DNA of 64,000 bases, from NCBI RefSeq assembly GCF_002746455.1, contig NZ_NWUW01000005.1:62001-126000 (forward strand), read 5' to 3'. Of this stretch, positions 26,905-35,917 are shown one piece after another. The stretch comes from Bacillus fungorum (lineage in GTDB: Bacteria > Bacillota > Bacilli > Bacillales > Bacillaceae_G). Within the stretch, counting starts at the first letter, position 1, and the number at the start of each line of letters is the position of its first letter. The notes beneath the pieces are model-generated. The model was not told the DNA's origin and made no database searches. It saw only the letters and a list, made by a program, of their open reading frames with translations. The position numbers and the translations under genes were made by a program.

Positions 26905-27819
26905 ATGAAAAAGAAAATTTTATTTTGGATTCTCGGTATAATTGGAGTGCTCATTATTGGTGGTGGAGCGTATGCTTACCATGTTTATTCTAATGTATCT
27001 AATACGTTAGATGCTGTGCATAAACCGTTAAATCGTGAAAAGTCAGATAAGCGATCAGAAAAAGTAGATGTAGCAGATAAAAAACCGATCTCGATTTTGT
27101 TAATGGGAAGTGATCAACGAAAAGATGAGATAGGACGATCAGATTCTTTAATGTTGTTTACCTTAAATCCAAAGACAAAGTCTATGAAAATCACAAGTAT
27201 ACCACGTGACTCTTATACAGAAATTGTTGGGAAAGGTAAAAAAGATAAGATTAACCATGCTTATGCATTTGGTGGTATCGATATGGCTGTGAAAACAGTT
27301 GAGAATTTTCTTAATGTACCAGTTGATCATTATATTGAAGTAAATATGGCTGGTTTTAAAGATATTGTGGATGCTGTTGGTGGAGTGGATATTAATAATG
27401 ATATGGACTTTACAATTGATGGCGTTCATTATGCAAAAGGTGACTTACATTTAAAGGGAGATAAAGCATTACTATATTCTAGAATGAGATATCAAGACCC
27501 ACGCGGTGATTTTGGTCGTCAAATGCGTCAACGTCAAGTTATCCAAGCGGTAATTAAAAAAGGTGCAAGTGTATCTTCTCTAGCAAGTTACGGTGATGTA
27601 TTAAAAGCAATTGAGAAAAATGTTAAAACAAGTTTAACTCAAGAGCAAATGTTTGATATTCAAAAGAACTATAAAGATTGCATGCAGAACAGTGAAGAAA
27701 TCCAAATCCCAGGCGATGGCCACAAAGCCGCTGATGGTATTTGGTACTATTATGTTCCAGATGCTGCAAAACAAGATTTAACGAACAAATTAAGAGCGCA
27801 TCTTGAATTGACTAAGTAA
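26905..27819 (+). CDS. LytR-CpsA-Psr (LCP) family glycopolymer transferase
   Basis: 304 residues. One N-terminal transmembrane helix (about 5-25), then the extracellular LCP domain. Family residues are visible: LLMGSDQR, RSDSLMLFTLNPKTK, ITSIPRDSYTEI, KINHAYAFGG, HYIEVNMAGFKDIVDAVGGVDI, LLYSRMRYQDPRGDFGRQMRQRQVI. LCP proteins move lipid-linked glycopolymers onto peptidoglycan, so it may attach this capsule or EPS to the wall. A 110-bp gap with a TATAAT (26844-26849) precedes it, so it may have its own promoter; a terminator follows. Confidence 0.92.
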   Translation: MKKKILFWILGIIGVLIIGGGAYAYHVYSNVSNTLDAVHKPLNREKSDKRSEKVDVADKKPISILLMGSDQRKDEIGRSDSLMLFTLNPKTKSMKITSIPRDSYTEIVGKGKKDKINHAYAFGGIDMAVKTVENFLNVPVDHYIEVNMAGFKDIVDAVGGVDINNDMDFTIDGVHYAKGDLHLKGDKALLYSRMRYQDPRGDFGRQMRQRQVIQAVIKKGASVSSLASYGDVLKAIEKNVKTSLTQEQMFDIQKNYKDCMQNSEEIQIPGDGHKAADGIWYYYVPDAAKQDLTNKLRAHLELTK

Positions 27820-27827
27820 TGTGTAAT

Positions 27828-27863
27828 AACCCAACTCCTTTGGTAAGAGTTGGGTTTATTTTT
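27828..27863 (+). terminator. Intrinsic terminator after the LCP gene
   Basis: AACCCAACTC (27828-27837) with GAGTTGGGTT (27847-27856), then TATTTTT. Confidence 0.85.
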
Positions 27864-27917
27864 GCATGGATTTATATTAGTATTATATGTTGTGAGATTA
27901 ATAGATGAGGTGAATCG

Positions 27918-28736
27918 ATGAATAAGAAAGCAGTACTTGTCCTATTTATTTTTGTATTGTTTGTCGCTTCGGTTGTGAGTGGTAAATTATACTGGAATAA
28001 GAAGATTGCGAATGCGACAGGACAGACGAGTGAAATAACGAAAACAAAGTCTGAAGTGAAAGATAGCGGAGCGAAGAAGACAGAGAAAAAACAAGATGAG
28101 AAGTCATCTTTTAATGAAGCATATGCGAAGAATTTACCAGATGCAGTGAAAGAGAAGCTAAAGAAAGCTGCTGAGGATAAAAAGGCAGTAAATCTTGTTA
28201 TTGTTGGTGATGAAGCTTCTTCATCTGAAAAAGATGCTTGGGCAGCTAAGTTAACGGCTAATTTAGAGACTGCTTACGGTAAAGGTTTATGGAATGTGAC
28301 GGTAAAGGAATATAAGGGTGAAAGCACAGAAGAGTTAATCGCAAATAAGCGTGATAAAGAGATTGCGAAAGATAATCCAGATGTGATTTTATTCGAACCA
28401 CCGTTTATTACTGACAATGGTAAAACTGGTAATGGAAACTCTGTAGCGAGTACACAGAAATTTGTACAAGCACTTTCTACTAGTGCAAAGGGTGCTACGA
28501 TTATGATTCAACCACCAAACCCAGTGTATGGTGCGAAGAATTATCCGAAGGCAATTGAGGCGTTAAAGCAATTTGCGACGCAAAATGGCTATACATATGT
28601 AGATCATTGGGGAGTATGGCCTGATGCAACAACAAAGGCTATCCTGCCATACTTAACAGAAGAGTTCGGTTTCCCAAGTGCTAAAGGCCACGAGGTTTGG
28701 GCACAATATGTAACGGATTATTTCGTTGCTAAGTAA
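27918..28736 (+). CDS. SGNH/GDSL-family hydrolase, membrane-anchored or secreted
   Basis: 272 residues. N-terminal hydrophobic segment (about 4-22), a Lys/Glu-rich linker, then an SGNH-type domain. VIVGDEASSSEKDAW stands where GDS normally is, ILFEPPFITDNG is next, and the C-terminal PSAKGHEVWAQYV supplies His. The expected nucleophile context is atypical (GDEASS). Related proteins modify or deacylate cell-surface polysaccharides and often accompany LCP proteins. It is flanked by terminators, so it is probably its own unit. Confidence 0.78.
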   Translation: MNKKAVLVLFIFVLFVASVVSGKLYWNKKIANATGQTSEITKTKSEVKDSGAKKTEKKQDEKSSFNEAYAKNLPDAVKEKLKKAAEDKKAVNLVIVGDEASSSEKDAWAAKLTANLETAYGKGLWNVTVKEYKGESTEELIANKRDKEIAKDNPDVILFEPPFITDNGKTGNGNSVASTQKFVQALSTSAKGATIMIQPPNPVYGAKNYPKAIEALKQFATQNGYTYVDHWGVWPDATTKAILPYLTEEFGFPSAKGHEVWAQYVTDYFVAK

Positions 28737-28747
28737 TAAAGGTACAC

Positions 28748-28781
28748 AAAAGGTATACGAGTAATCGTATACCTTTTATAA
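28748..28781. terminator. Intrinsic terminator (symmetrical)
   Basis: AAAAGGTATACGA (loop GTAA) TCGTATACCTTTT, between the SGNH gene and galE. Confidence 0.8.
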
Positions 28782-28823
28782 TAAGAGAGTGAATAAGAAA
28801 TCCTAATATATAGGAGGAAGACA

Positions 28824-29816
28824 ATGAATTCAATTCTAATCTGCGGCGGAGCTGGTTATATCGGTTCTCACGCTGTGAAAAAATTAGTAGACGAAGGCTT
28901 ATCTGTAGTAGTAGTAGATAACTTACAAACTGGTCATGAGGATGCAATTACGGAAGGTGCGAAGTTTTATAATGGCGACCTTCGTGATAAAGCGTTTTTA
29001 AGAGATGTTTTTACACAAGAAAATATTGAGGCGGTTATGCATTTCGCAGCTGATTCTTTAGTTGGAGTTAGTATGGAGAAGCCTCTTCAATATTATAATA
29101 ATAATGTGTATGGTGCACTTTGTTTATTAGAGGTAATGGATGAGTTTAAGGTAGATAAGTTTATTTTCTCTTCTACTGCGGCAACGTATGGTGAGGTAGA
29201 TGTGGACCTTATTACTGAGGAAACGATGACAAATCCAACGAATACGTATGGAGAAACGAAGTTAGCAATCGAGAAGATGCTTCATTGGTATAGCCAAGCT
29301 TCTAATTTACGTTATAAGATTTTCAGATACTTTAACGTGGCTGGTGCAACTCCAAATGGTATTATTGGGGAAGATCACCGTCCAGAGACGCATTTAATTC
29401 CTCTTGTATTGCAAGTGGCGTTAGGTCAACGTGAGAAGATTATGATGTTTGGTGATGACTATAATACACCAGATGGTACTTGTATCCGTGATTATATTCA
29501 TGTTGAAGATTTAGTGGCAGCTCACTTCTTAGGGCTTAAAGACCTACAGAACGGCGGAGAGAGTGATTTCTATAACTTAGGAAATGGTAATGGTTTCAGT
29601 GTAAAAGAAATCGTTGATGCAGTTCGTGAAGTTACAAATCATGAAATCCCAGCTGAAGTAGCACCACGTCGTGCGGGAGATCCAGCACGTTTAGTTGCTT
29701 CTTCTCAGAAAGCGAAAGCGAAGTTAGGATGGGATCCTCAGTATGTAAATGTGAAGACAATCATTGAGCATGCTTGGAATTGGCATCAGAAGAAACCTAA
29801 TGGGTATGATAAATAA
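28824..29816 (+). CDS. galE: UDP-glucose 4-epimerase
   Basis: 330 residues, SDR fold. NAD motif ICGGAGYIGSHAVKKL, FSSTAATYG with the catalytic Ser/Thr, YGETKLAIEKML (YxxxK), FNVAGA, and GTCIRDYIHVEDLV typical of GalE. It interconverts UDP-Glc and UDP-Gal, or the GlcNAc pair. ATG after AGGAGGAAGAC. It closes the polysaccharide locus. Its stop codon TAA coincides with the end of a bcr1 fragment. Confidence 0.95.
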   Translation: MNSILICGGAGYIGSHAVKKLVDEGLSVVVVDNLQTGHEDAITEGAKFYNGDLRDKAFLRDVFTQENIEAVMHFAADSLVGVSMEKPLQYYNNNVYGALCLLEVMDEFKVDKFIFSSTAATYGEVDVDLITEETMTNPTNTYGETKLAIEKMLHWYSQASNLRYKIFRYFNVAGATPNGIIGEDHRPETHLIPLVLQVALGQREKIMMFGDDYNTPDGTCIRDYIHVEDLVAAHFLGLKDLQNGGESDFYNLGNGNGFSVKEIVDAVREVTNHEIPAEVAPRRAGDPARLVASSQKAKAKLGWDPQYVNVKTIIEHAWNWHQKKPNGYDK

Positions 29817-29835
29817 AGTGAAACTTTAATCAGTG
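29813..29835 (-). repeat. bcr1 end fragment overlapping the galE stop codon
   Basis: ATAAAGTGAAACTTTAATCAG is the reverse complement of the bcr1 3' end (CTGATTAAAGTTTCACTTTAT). Only the terminal ~23 bp remain. The TAA of galE (29814-29816) lies inside it. Confidence 0.75.
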
Positions 29836-29838
29836 AAA

Positions 29839-29888
29839 GAGAGAGTATCGTCGACAAAATATGTTCGACAATACCCTCTCTTTTTTTA
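29839..29888 (+). terminator. Intrinsic terminator after galE
   Basis: GAGAGTAT with ATACCCTCTC and an inner GTCGAC/TTCGAC pairing, then TTTTTTT. Confidence 0.8.
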
Positions 29889-29943
29889 TAAGATTTTTGC
29901 TATACTAAACTGTACTATAATACAGGGTGGAAGGAGGAGAATA

Positions 29944-30615
29944 ATGAAAATACTTGTAGTGGATGATGAATCGAGTATTCGTAATTTGATTCGGATGCAG
30001 CTTGAGATGGAAGGATACGAAGTGTTGACTGCGGCTGACGGGAGAGAAGCTTTAGAGAGATGGAAGGAAGGGCCGGATGTATTGATTTTGGATGTTATGC
30101 TTCCAGATACAGATGGGTATGAATTACTTCGTCTGTTCCGTGAGAAGGATAGGGATATTCCCGTCCTCATGTTAACTGCGAAGAGTCAGATGAATGATAA
30201 ATTGCTTGGTTTGCAGCTTGGGGCGGATGATTATGTGACGAAACCTTTCAATTATGCGGAGCTTATTCTTCGTGTAAAGAATATGAGCAGGCGTGTGAAG
30301 AAAGAGGGGGAAGCTGTAAGGCACGAGATCATTCGAGCTGGAGAGTTAATAATTTATCCTAAGGAAAGAAAAGTGCATGTTAGTGGACAAGAGATTCAGT
30401 TAACGTACCGAGAGTTTAATTTATGTCAGTTGTTTGTTTCAAATCCGCAGCGTGTATTTATGAGAGATGAGTTGCTTGAGAAAGTATGGGGATTTGAGTA
30501 TATCGGGAATACGAGAGCGGTTGATATTATGGTGCAAAGACTGCGGAAGAAGCTAGGGAATAGCGGGGAATATATTAAGACAATTTATGGCGTTGGCTAT
30601 AAACTGGATTGTTAA
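29944..30615 (+). CDS. OmpR/PhoB-type response regulator
   Basis: 223 residues. Receiver domain with Asp7/Asp8, phosphoacceptor Asp50 (VLILDVMLPDTDGYE), Thr in LMLTAK and Lys in VTKPF. C-terminal winged helix with LTYREFNLCQLFV and NTRAVDIMVQRLRKKLG. ATG 29944 follows GGAAGGAGG; the longer frame starts inside the galE terminator region. It precedes a histidine kinase and, further down, a solute-binding protein and an organophosphate antiporter, which suggests it controls sugar-phosphate uptake. CTGTA-N6-TACAG (29910-29925) overlaps a TATAAT before the gene. Confidence 0.93.
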   Translation: MKILVVDDESSIRNLIRMQLEMEGYEVLTAADGREALERWKEGPDVLILDVMLPDTDGYELLRLFREKDRDIPVLMLTAKSQMNDKLLGLQLGADDYVTKPFNYAELILRVKNMSRRVKKEGEAVRHEIIRAGELIIYPKERKVHVSGQEIQLTYREFNLCQLFVSNPQRVFMRDELLEKVWGFEYIGNTRAVDIMVQRLRKKLGNSGEYIKTIYGVGYKLDC

Positions 30616-30626
30616 GTGGTGATGGT

Positions 30627-32057
30627 ATGTCTTTAAAGAGAAATATGGTGTTTGGAATAGTTGGACTGTTAATCCCGATATTTGTTCTTTTGTACGCAGT
30701 TGTTTATATTACGTTAGAAAAGAATATGTATCATAACGCGGCAAATTCTTTAGAAAAGTTAAGTGTAGAAGCGCAAATTTATACGATGAATTATTTAGAG
30801 AAGGAAGCAGAGGTCGAGACGCTCGGTCCTAATTCACTTTTAATTGCTTCGTATTTAGCGAAGCGCATGGATGTCCGTGTGCAGATGATCGGAAAGAATG
30901 GAGATGTTGTTGCGGATACGCAAAAAGGAGCACTTCTTCATCGAAATATTGATATTGAGAGTTCTTTGAAGGGGAAGAAATCTTATGTTTTCGAAGAGGG
31001 AGACCCAGCTCCAATTCTTTTGTTTTCAAGCCCAGTGTATTATGGAAACGATGTCATTGGAAGTGTTCGTTTTATAAATGAGTTAACGGGTGAGAAGGAA
31101 GTTTTAACAAATGTCGGTTGGACGTTTTTAATGACGTCTTTTTGTCTAGTAGCTGCGGGTATTTTCTTTGCAATTCGTTTGGCAAAGTCTCTTCATAAGC
31201 CGATTGATCAGTTAAGGCAAATGGCGCACCGGCTTGCGAATGGTGATTATAAAAGTAAGATTGAGCTAAATGAATATGTGGAAATTGCTCAGCTTTCCGC
31301 ATCTTTTAATGCGATGGCCGATGGAATTGAACTGCATATTAAGCAATTGAAAGAGGAGAAAGAGAAGCAGAAAGATTTCTTAGACCGCATTACGCATGAG
31401 CTAAAAACACCGCTAACGGCGATTATTGGCTATGTGGATTTAATTCCGAAGTTAAAGGCGCAGGAAGATATACAGGAGAGCCTGCGTTATGTGGCTGTAG
31501 AAAGTGAGCGTTTATTATCACTTGTAGAGGAGTTACTTAAGTCTTCAAAGTACGGGACGAGTACGTTTGAAGTGTCGCCTACAGTTGTGAATATAAAGGG
31601 ATTAGCAGAAGAAGCAGTTTCAATTGTGAAACCTCGCCTGCAGAAATTTGAGATTGAAGTTATCAATGAGTTAACAGATGTACATGTTGTTGCGGATTTT
31701 GATAAGACGAAACAGATCTTCTTAAACGTGCTGGATAATGCGATAAAATATAGTGATGCTACGCAAATTCGTATGAATGTAATTGTAAATGAACGTGAGG
31801 CAAAGGTTTTTGTTCATGATGATGGTATCGGTATAGATGAAGGTGTGCTTGCAGAGTGGAATGAATCGCCGGGAGGTAAGGTACTTCCTTCTAGTTACGG
31901 GAATGGTTACGGTTTATATATTTGTCAGGAGATTATGAATAAGCAGGGCGGAAGTATGCGGATTGAGAGTAGTGAAGAAATAGGCACTACAATATGTATT
32001 ACATTCTTGCTTCCGAGACGGATGGAAGACATAAAAAACTTGAAAGCGGTTAAATGA
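30627..32057 (+). CDS. Sensor histidine kinase
   Basis: 476 residues. Transmembrane helix 1 (about 8-29), extracellular sensor (~135 residues), helix 2 (about 168-188), HAMP (KPIDQLRQMAHRLANGDY), HisKA with His257 in DRITHELKTPLTAIIGY, and HATPase with FLNVLDNAIKYSDA, DDGIGI and SYGNGYGLYIC. ATG 30627 is preferred to a TTG overlapping the regulator's stop. Partner of the regulator just upstream. The ligand is probably relayed by the lipoprotein encoded at 32903. Confidence 0.93.
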   Translation: MSLKRNMVFGIVGLLIPIFVLLYAVVYITLEKNMYHNAANSLEKLSVEAQIYTMNYLEKEAEVETLGPNSLLIASYLAKRMDVRVQMIGKNGDVVADTQKGALLHRNIDIESSLKGKKSYVFEEGDPAPILLFSSPVYYGNDVIGSVRFINELTGEKEVLTNVGWTFLMTSFCLVAAGIFFAIRLAKSLHKPIDQLRQMAHRLANGDYKSKIELNEYVEIAQLSASFNAMADGIELHIKQLKEEKEKQKDFLDRITHELKTPLTAIIGYVDLIPKLKAQEDIQESLRYVAVESERLLSLVEELLKSSKYGTSTFEVSPTVVNIKGLAEEAVSIVKPRLQKFEIEVINELTDVHVVADFDKTKQIFLNVLDNAIKYSDATQIRMNVIVNEREAKVFVHDDGIGIDEGVLAEWNESPGGKVLPSSYGNGYGLYICQEIMNKQGGSMRIESSEEIGTTICITFLLPRRMEDIKNLKAVK

Positions 32058-32123
32058 TACATTTATGAAACAATTATGCGGTATTTTCGAAACAACGTTT
32101 TTTTATCTTGGAGGTAGGCAGAA

Positions 32124-32906
32124 ATGAAAAGGCTATCATTTCAAATTCTTATGTTTGTCCTTTGTATAATCGTTTCTCTTATTTTGTTTTATGTAATGGA
32201 GAAGCAAATATATAATCGAATCACAATAGTGAATGACAAACAAACTGTTTTACAAAGGGTGAATGAATCCCTGCCTACTGAAATGAAAGTTAGGCATGAA
32301 AAGTGGGGAGAAATTGTTATAACGGATGAAGTTCGTTTGCATACGATTGTTTCATTCTTTGACCGAATTAGAATAGAACCGAGAGAAGCTAAGAATCAAG
32401 AACAAGTATTTACTGGAGAAGTAACGTACTTGAATGGACATAAACGTACTTTTGCAGTAGGTGACTTGTTCCAGTACGGGGCTGATATGTATGGAAAGAA
32501 TGGTACGGATCCAATGATTTCAGCATTTCAAACGTATTTATTAAGCCTGTATTACACACCAGAGCGTATTCGTGATTTCTTTGCATCAGCACAGGATGTC
32601 ATAGTACGGCAAGGTGATGTAGAACGTACAATGAATCTTACGCACATACTTGATTCGATTCGGTACGCAAAGCAAATTACAGATTACGGAGAAATACAGA
32701 AATTATTACAATCACAGAATGAACCGATTGCTTATATTACTGCTTATAAAACAGGTAAGCGTATAAAGAATGAGCGTGAAGACATTCTTACTATTTCTGT
32801 GTATCCATCGTATTTTGTTGTGCAATATCTCGGTGATAATAACGGGAATGTCATGTATATGAAAAGCTCCCTCGCAAATTTATTTGTAAAGGAGAATGTG
32901 TCATGA
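32124..32906 (+). CDS. DUF3919-like membrane-anchored protein
   Basis: 260 residues. One N-terminal transmembrane segment (about 5-24), the rest extracellular, with no enzymatic motif that I recognise. It resembles the DUF3919 family found beside such sensor systems. It starts 66 bp after the kinase gene (GGAGGTAGGCAG upstream of ATG) and overlaps the solute-binding gene by ATGA. The gap before it has direct repeats TGAAACAA/CGAAACAA 22 bp apart, a possible response-regulator site. Likely accessory to signal sensing. Confidence 0.75.
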   Translation: MKRLSFQILMFVLCIIVSLILFYVMEKQIYNRITIVNDKQTVLQRVNESLPTEMKVRHEKWGEIVITDEVRLHTIVSFFDRIRIEPREAKNQEQVFTGEVTYLNGHKRTFAVGDLFQYGADMYGKNGTDPMISAFQTYLLSLYYTPERIRDFFASAQDVIVRQGDVERTMNLTHILDSIRYAKQITDYGEIQKLLQSQNEPIAYITAYKTGKRIKNEREDILTISVYPSYFVVQYLGDNNGNVMYMKSSLANLFVKENVS

Positions 32907-33937
32907 GAAAGATAGCCTTTTTCTTCTTTTTGCTAGTAATTGGAGGAGCGATGTCTAGTTGCTCTCGAGATACAACCTCTATTAAATATAATAAAAGTGG
33001 TCTCCCTATTTTGGATGATCGTCATCTCGTTGCGTATGTGGCAGCTCGCGAGGAAGTTGGGGAAGCTTTGCTTTCATCATTTTGTAAACCACGCGGCTGT
33101 ACGTATGAATTTATTCGTCTTTCGACAGAGGAGCTTCTTCGAAGGGTAGAAGAGGAAGCTGGAAATCCGAAAGCCGATATTATTATTGGCGGTACGGTAG
33201 ATGCGCATCAAATGATGAAGCAAAAAAATCTATCTATTCCTGTTACGAGCCAGCATGCGAACCGTATTTCAAAAACTGTTAAAGATAAAGACGGTTATTG
33301 GTACGGTTATGAGGTGGAGAAACTGGCAATTGCGATCAATAAAGAGCGGTGGAATGAAGAAATAGCCTCGCTCGGACTTCCTTATCCATCAAGGTGGCAA
33401 GATTTATTAAATCCAGTATATAAGGGAAAGATTGTGATGCCAGATCCAAATGTTTCAGGAACAGCATATACGTTTTTTCAATCACTTATTGATACTTTAG
33501 GTGAAGAGGAAGCGAAGGCATATGTTAAGAACTTGGCAGGACAAGTTGGTGAAGTAACAGTGAATGGTTACATACCAGTGGAACTTGTTGCGAGCGGTGA
33601 GTATATGATAGGCATCAATTTCATGGGAGACCAGAGAATGCTTCAAAAGCGAGGCTTTTCTATTTTAAGTAATGAACCTGAGCAAACCGGGTTATCTGTT
33701 AATGCGATTTCGAAACTAAAACGTGCACCGAGTGGTATTATTGCAGATTTATTTATTGATTATTGTTTATCAGAAGAAGCGGGGCATATTTTAGAAAAAG
33801 TTTCGTTTGGCGTACCAACGATGTTTGCGAAGAATGAACAAGAAATAGAAGGACAGCCAGTTAGAAGAACAAACAAAAATATATCAAATAGCGGAATAAT
33901 CGAGATATGGAATAGACAGCGTCTCTCTCAGAAGTGA
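32903..33937 (+). CDS. Extracellular solute-binding lipoprotein (family 1, PgtC-like)
   Basis: 344 residues. Lipoprotein signal MRKIAFFFFLLVIGGAMSSC with lipidated Cys20. The mature part is a type II periplasmic binding fold: ADIIIGGTVDAHQMMK, WQDLLNPVYKGKIVMPDPNVSGTAYTF, GYIPVELVASGEYMIGINF. There is no ABC permease here. In Salmonella, PgtC works with PgtB and PgtA to induce the antiporter PgtP; the same combination of binding protein, sensor, regulator and antiporter is seen here. So it most likely senses external phosphoglycerate or a similar ester rather than feeding transport. Confidence 0.85.
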   Translation: MRKIAFFFFLLVIGGAMSSCSRDTTSIKYNKSGLPILDDRHLVAYVAAREEVGEALLSSFCKPRGCTYEFIRLSTEELLRRVEEEAGNPKADIIIGGTVDAHQMMKQKNLSIPVTSQHANRISKTVKDKDGYWYGYEVEKLAIAINKERWNEEIASLGLPYPSRWQDLLNPVYKGKIVMPDPNVSGTAYTFFQSLIDTLGEEEAKAYVKNLAGQVGEVTVNGYIPVELVASGEYMIGINFMGDQRMLQKRGFSILSNEPEQTGLSVNAISKLKRAPSGIIADLFIDYCLSEEAGHILEKVSFGVPTMFAKNEQEIEGQPVRRTNKNISNSGIIEIWNRQRLSQK

Positions 33938-33956
33938 GAAAAGGAGACGGAAATAT

Positions 33957-35291
33957 ATGTTTAAATGGCTTAAGCCAGCACCTGCAATTGAAAGATTGCC
34001 AGCGGATATGATTGATCGAGTATATAAATTACTACGTATTCGTGTATTAATCGGGATTTCAGTTGGGTACGCTGCTTATTATTTAGTTCGTAGTAACTTT
34101 AATTTATCTACTACGTATTTAGTAGATGAGTTCGGATTTAGCACGACACAAATTGGATTATTAGGCGCAGTAATGGCTGTTGTTTACGGACTTAGTAAAT
34201 TCTTTATGGGTAATTTATCGGATAAGGCATTTGCTCAACGATTTATTGCAGTAGGTTTATTTTTATCTGGGCTTGTTAATATTTGTTTCGGTTATGCATC
34301 TTCCTTTGGGATGATTTTAACATTACTTGTTCTAAACGGTATTGTACAAGGTATGGGAGCACCACCTTGTAGTATTGTTATGACGAAATGGTTTTCAAAG
34401 AAAGAACGTGGCACGAAAACAGGTCTTTGGAATATTTCACATAACGTTGGTGCACTACTTGTTCCACCATTCATTGGAATTGGTGTAGGTATTTTTGGTG
34501 AAAATCATTGGCAAGGCGGCGTATTTATTTTCCCAGCGATTATTGCAATGGTAATTTCAGTTCTTGTTTGGATTAATGCGAAGGATACACCAGAATCTGA
34601 AGGTCTTCCGCCAATTGATGAATATCGTAATGACTATGAAGACCTTGAAAAAGCAGATCATGCTAACAAGATGTCACCAAAAGAAATTTTAATGAAATAT
34701 GTAGTGAAAAATAAATTTGTTTGGTTCTTATGTATTGCGAATGCATTTGTTTATTTAATTCGTTTCGGTGTTATTAACTGGGTACCAATTTATTTAACAA
34801 CGGTTAAAGGTTTTACAAAAACAGAAGCGCATTTTGCGTATTCAATATTTGAAACAGCAGCGATTCCAAGCTCTTTAATTGTCGGCCTTTTAAGCGATAA
34901 ATTATTCAAAGGAAAACGTATGCCATTATGTGTTATGAGTATGGCTGGGGTTGTTGTTGGAACAATCGTCTATTGGCAAGCAACTAATATTATTGTTGTG
35001 AGTGTTGCAGTTTCTATTATCGGTTGTTTAATTTATGTACCACAGTTCTTAATCGGTTTAAGTGCGATGGAATTAGTACCGAAATTTGCAGTAGGTACAA
35101 CCGTTGGTATGTGTGGTCTGTTCGGTTATGTTGGAGGAAGTTTCATAGCAAACGCAGCGATTGGTATTATTGTTGATCGTTCTGGCTGGGATGGTTGCTT
35201 CATGTTACTGTTAGCAGGTGGTGTGTTATCAACAATATTCTTACTGATTGTTCAAATGGGACATGAGAGAAAAGCTCCTAAAGCGGCATAA
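33957..35291 (+). CDS. pgtP: Organophosphate:phosphate antiporter (PgtP/UhpC/GlpT family MFS)
   Basis: 444 residues, 12 transmembrane segments. Family features: RIRVLIGISVGYAAYYLVRSNFNL with the substrate-phosphate Arg, MGNLSDKAFAQRF, ERGTKTGLWNISHNVGALLVPP and FRFGVINWVPIYL-type helix 7. It exchanges external phosphate esters for inorganic phosphate. The upstream sensor kinase, regulator and binding protein point to phosphoglycerate (PgtP) rather than glycerol 3-phosphate. GAAAAGGAGACGG before ATG. A terminator follows. Confidence 0.85.
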   Translation: MFKWLKPAPAIERLPADMIDRVYKLLRIRVLIGISVGYAAYYLVRSNFNLSTTYLVDEFGFSTTQIGLLGAVMAVVYGLSKFFMGNLSDKAFAQRFIAVGLFLSGLVNICFGYASSFGMILTLLVLNGIVQGMGAPPCSIVMTKWFSKKERGTKTGLWNISHNVGALLVPPFIGIGVGIFGENHWQGGVFIFPAIIAMVISVLVWINAKDTPESEGLPPIDEYRNDYEDLEKADHANKMSPKEILMKYVVKNKFVWFLCIANAFVYLIRFGVINWVPIYLTTVKGFTKTEAHFAYSIFETAAIPSSLIVGLLSDKLFKGKRMPLCVMSMAGVVVGTIVYWQATNIIVVSVAVSIIGCLIYVPQFLIGLSAMELVPKFAVGTTVGMCGLFGYVGGSFIANAAIGIIVDRSGWDGCFMLLLAGGVLSTIFLLIVQMGHERKAPKAA

Positions 35292-35300
35292 TATTTGTTC

Positions 35301-35345
35301 GAAAAGCTATCCGATTTTTATATTGGATAGCTTTTCATATTTTTA
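35301..35345 (+). terminator. Intrinsic terminator after pgtP
   Basis: GAAAAGCTATCC (35301-35312) with GGATAGCTTTTC (35325-35336), then ATATTTTTAT. Confidence 0.8.
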
Positions 35346-35404
35346 TATAGGAAAAACAAACAGTATGTAAAATAGCAGTTTTATGTGTAAATGAGTTTTG
35401 TCCC

Positions 35405-35917
35405 TTAATATAATCTTTTTAGGTTCCATAAACCGAATAGATACGTAGTTAGACCAAAAAATCCGCCGCCACAGACGAAAATTACAACCTTAAATAAAGA
35501 AATAGAGATTTCTTCTGAACTTACATAAGGAAGGATATAATTCATAAAAATAAACATTTGAAAGCCAAAAAGTACACCTGCTTTTAAGCAAGCTTTTCTT
35601 AATTTTTTCTTATGTTGTAAATATTCTTCTTTTGTTGCACATTCAGTATCATTTAAACCTTTTTTCTTAAACTTAAAGGTTAAATAATTAGCGTAAATCA
35701 TATTAGATAGAAAAACTAATATAGTTCCTATAGATATTGTGTGGTTCATAGTATCAACAAGTAACATAATAAGCATTACCAACATATTTAACCACCATAA
35801 ACCAATTCCAGCCACAGCTAATTCTTTATTGATTTCTTGCTTTTGATATTCATCTCTCTCACTCATTGTTCCAACGAAACTATTATAAACTCTTTCTTTC
35901 CATTCAATTTTCATCAT
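35405..35917 (-). CDS. DUF3278-like membrane protein
   Basis: 170 residues with four transmembrane segments in two hairpins (about 50-92 and 116-160) and a soluble N terminus. It directly follows the XRE gene: the regulator's TAA is next to this ATG, and GGGAGGGAG inside the regulator's last codons is the ribosome site. XRE plus DUF3278 pairs recur in Firmicutes. The function is unknown; the membrane protein may be the target or co-sensor of the small repressor. Confidence 0.78.
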   Translation of the reverse strand: MMKIEWKERVYNSFVGTMSERDEYQKQEINKELAVAGIGLWWLNMLVMLIMLLVDTMNHTISIGTILVFLSNMIYANYLTFKFKKKGLNDTECATKEEYLQHKKKLRKACLKAGVLFGFQMFIFMNYILPYVSSEEISISLFKVVIFVCGGGFFGLTTYLFGLWNLKRLY

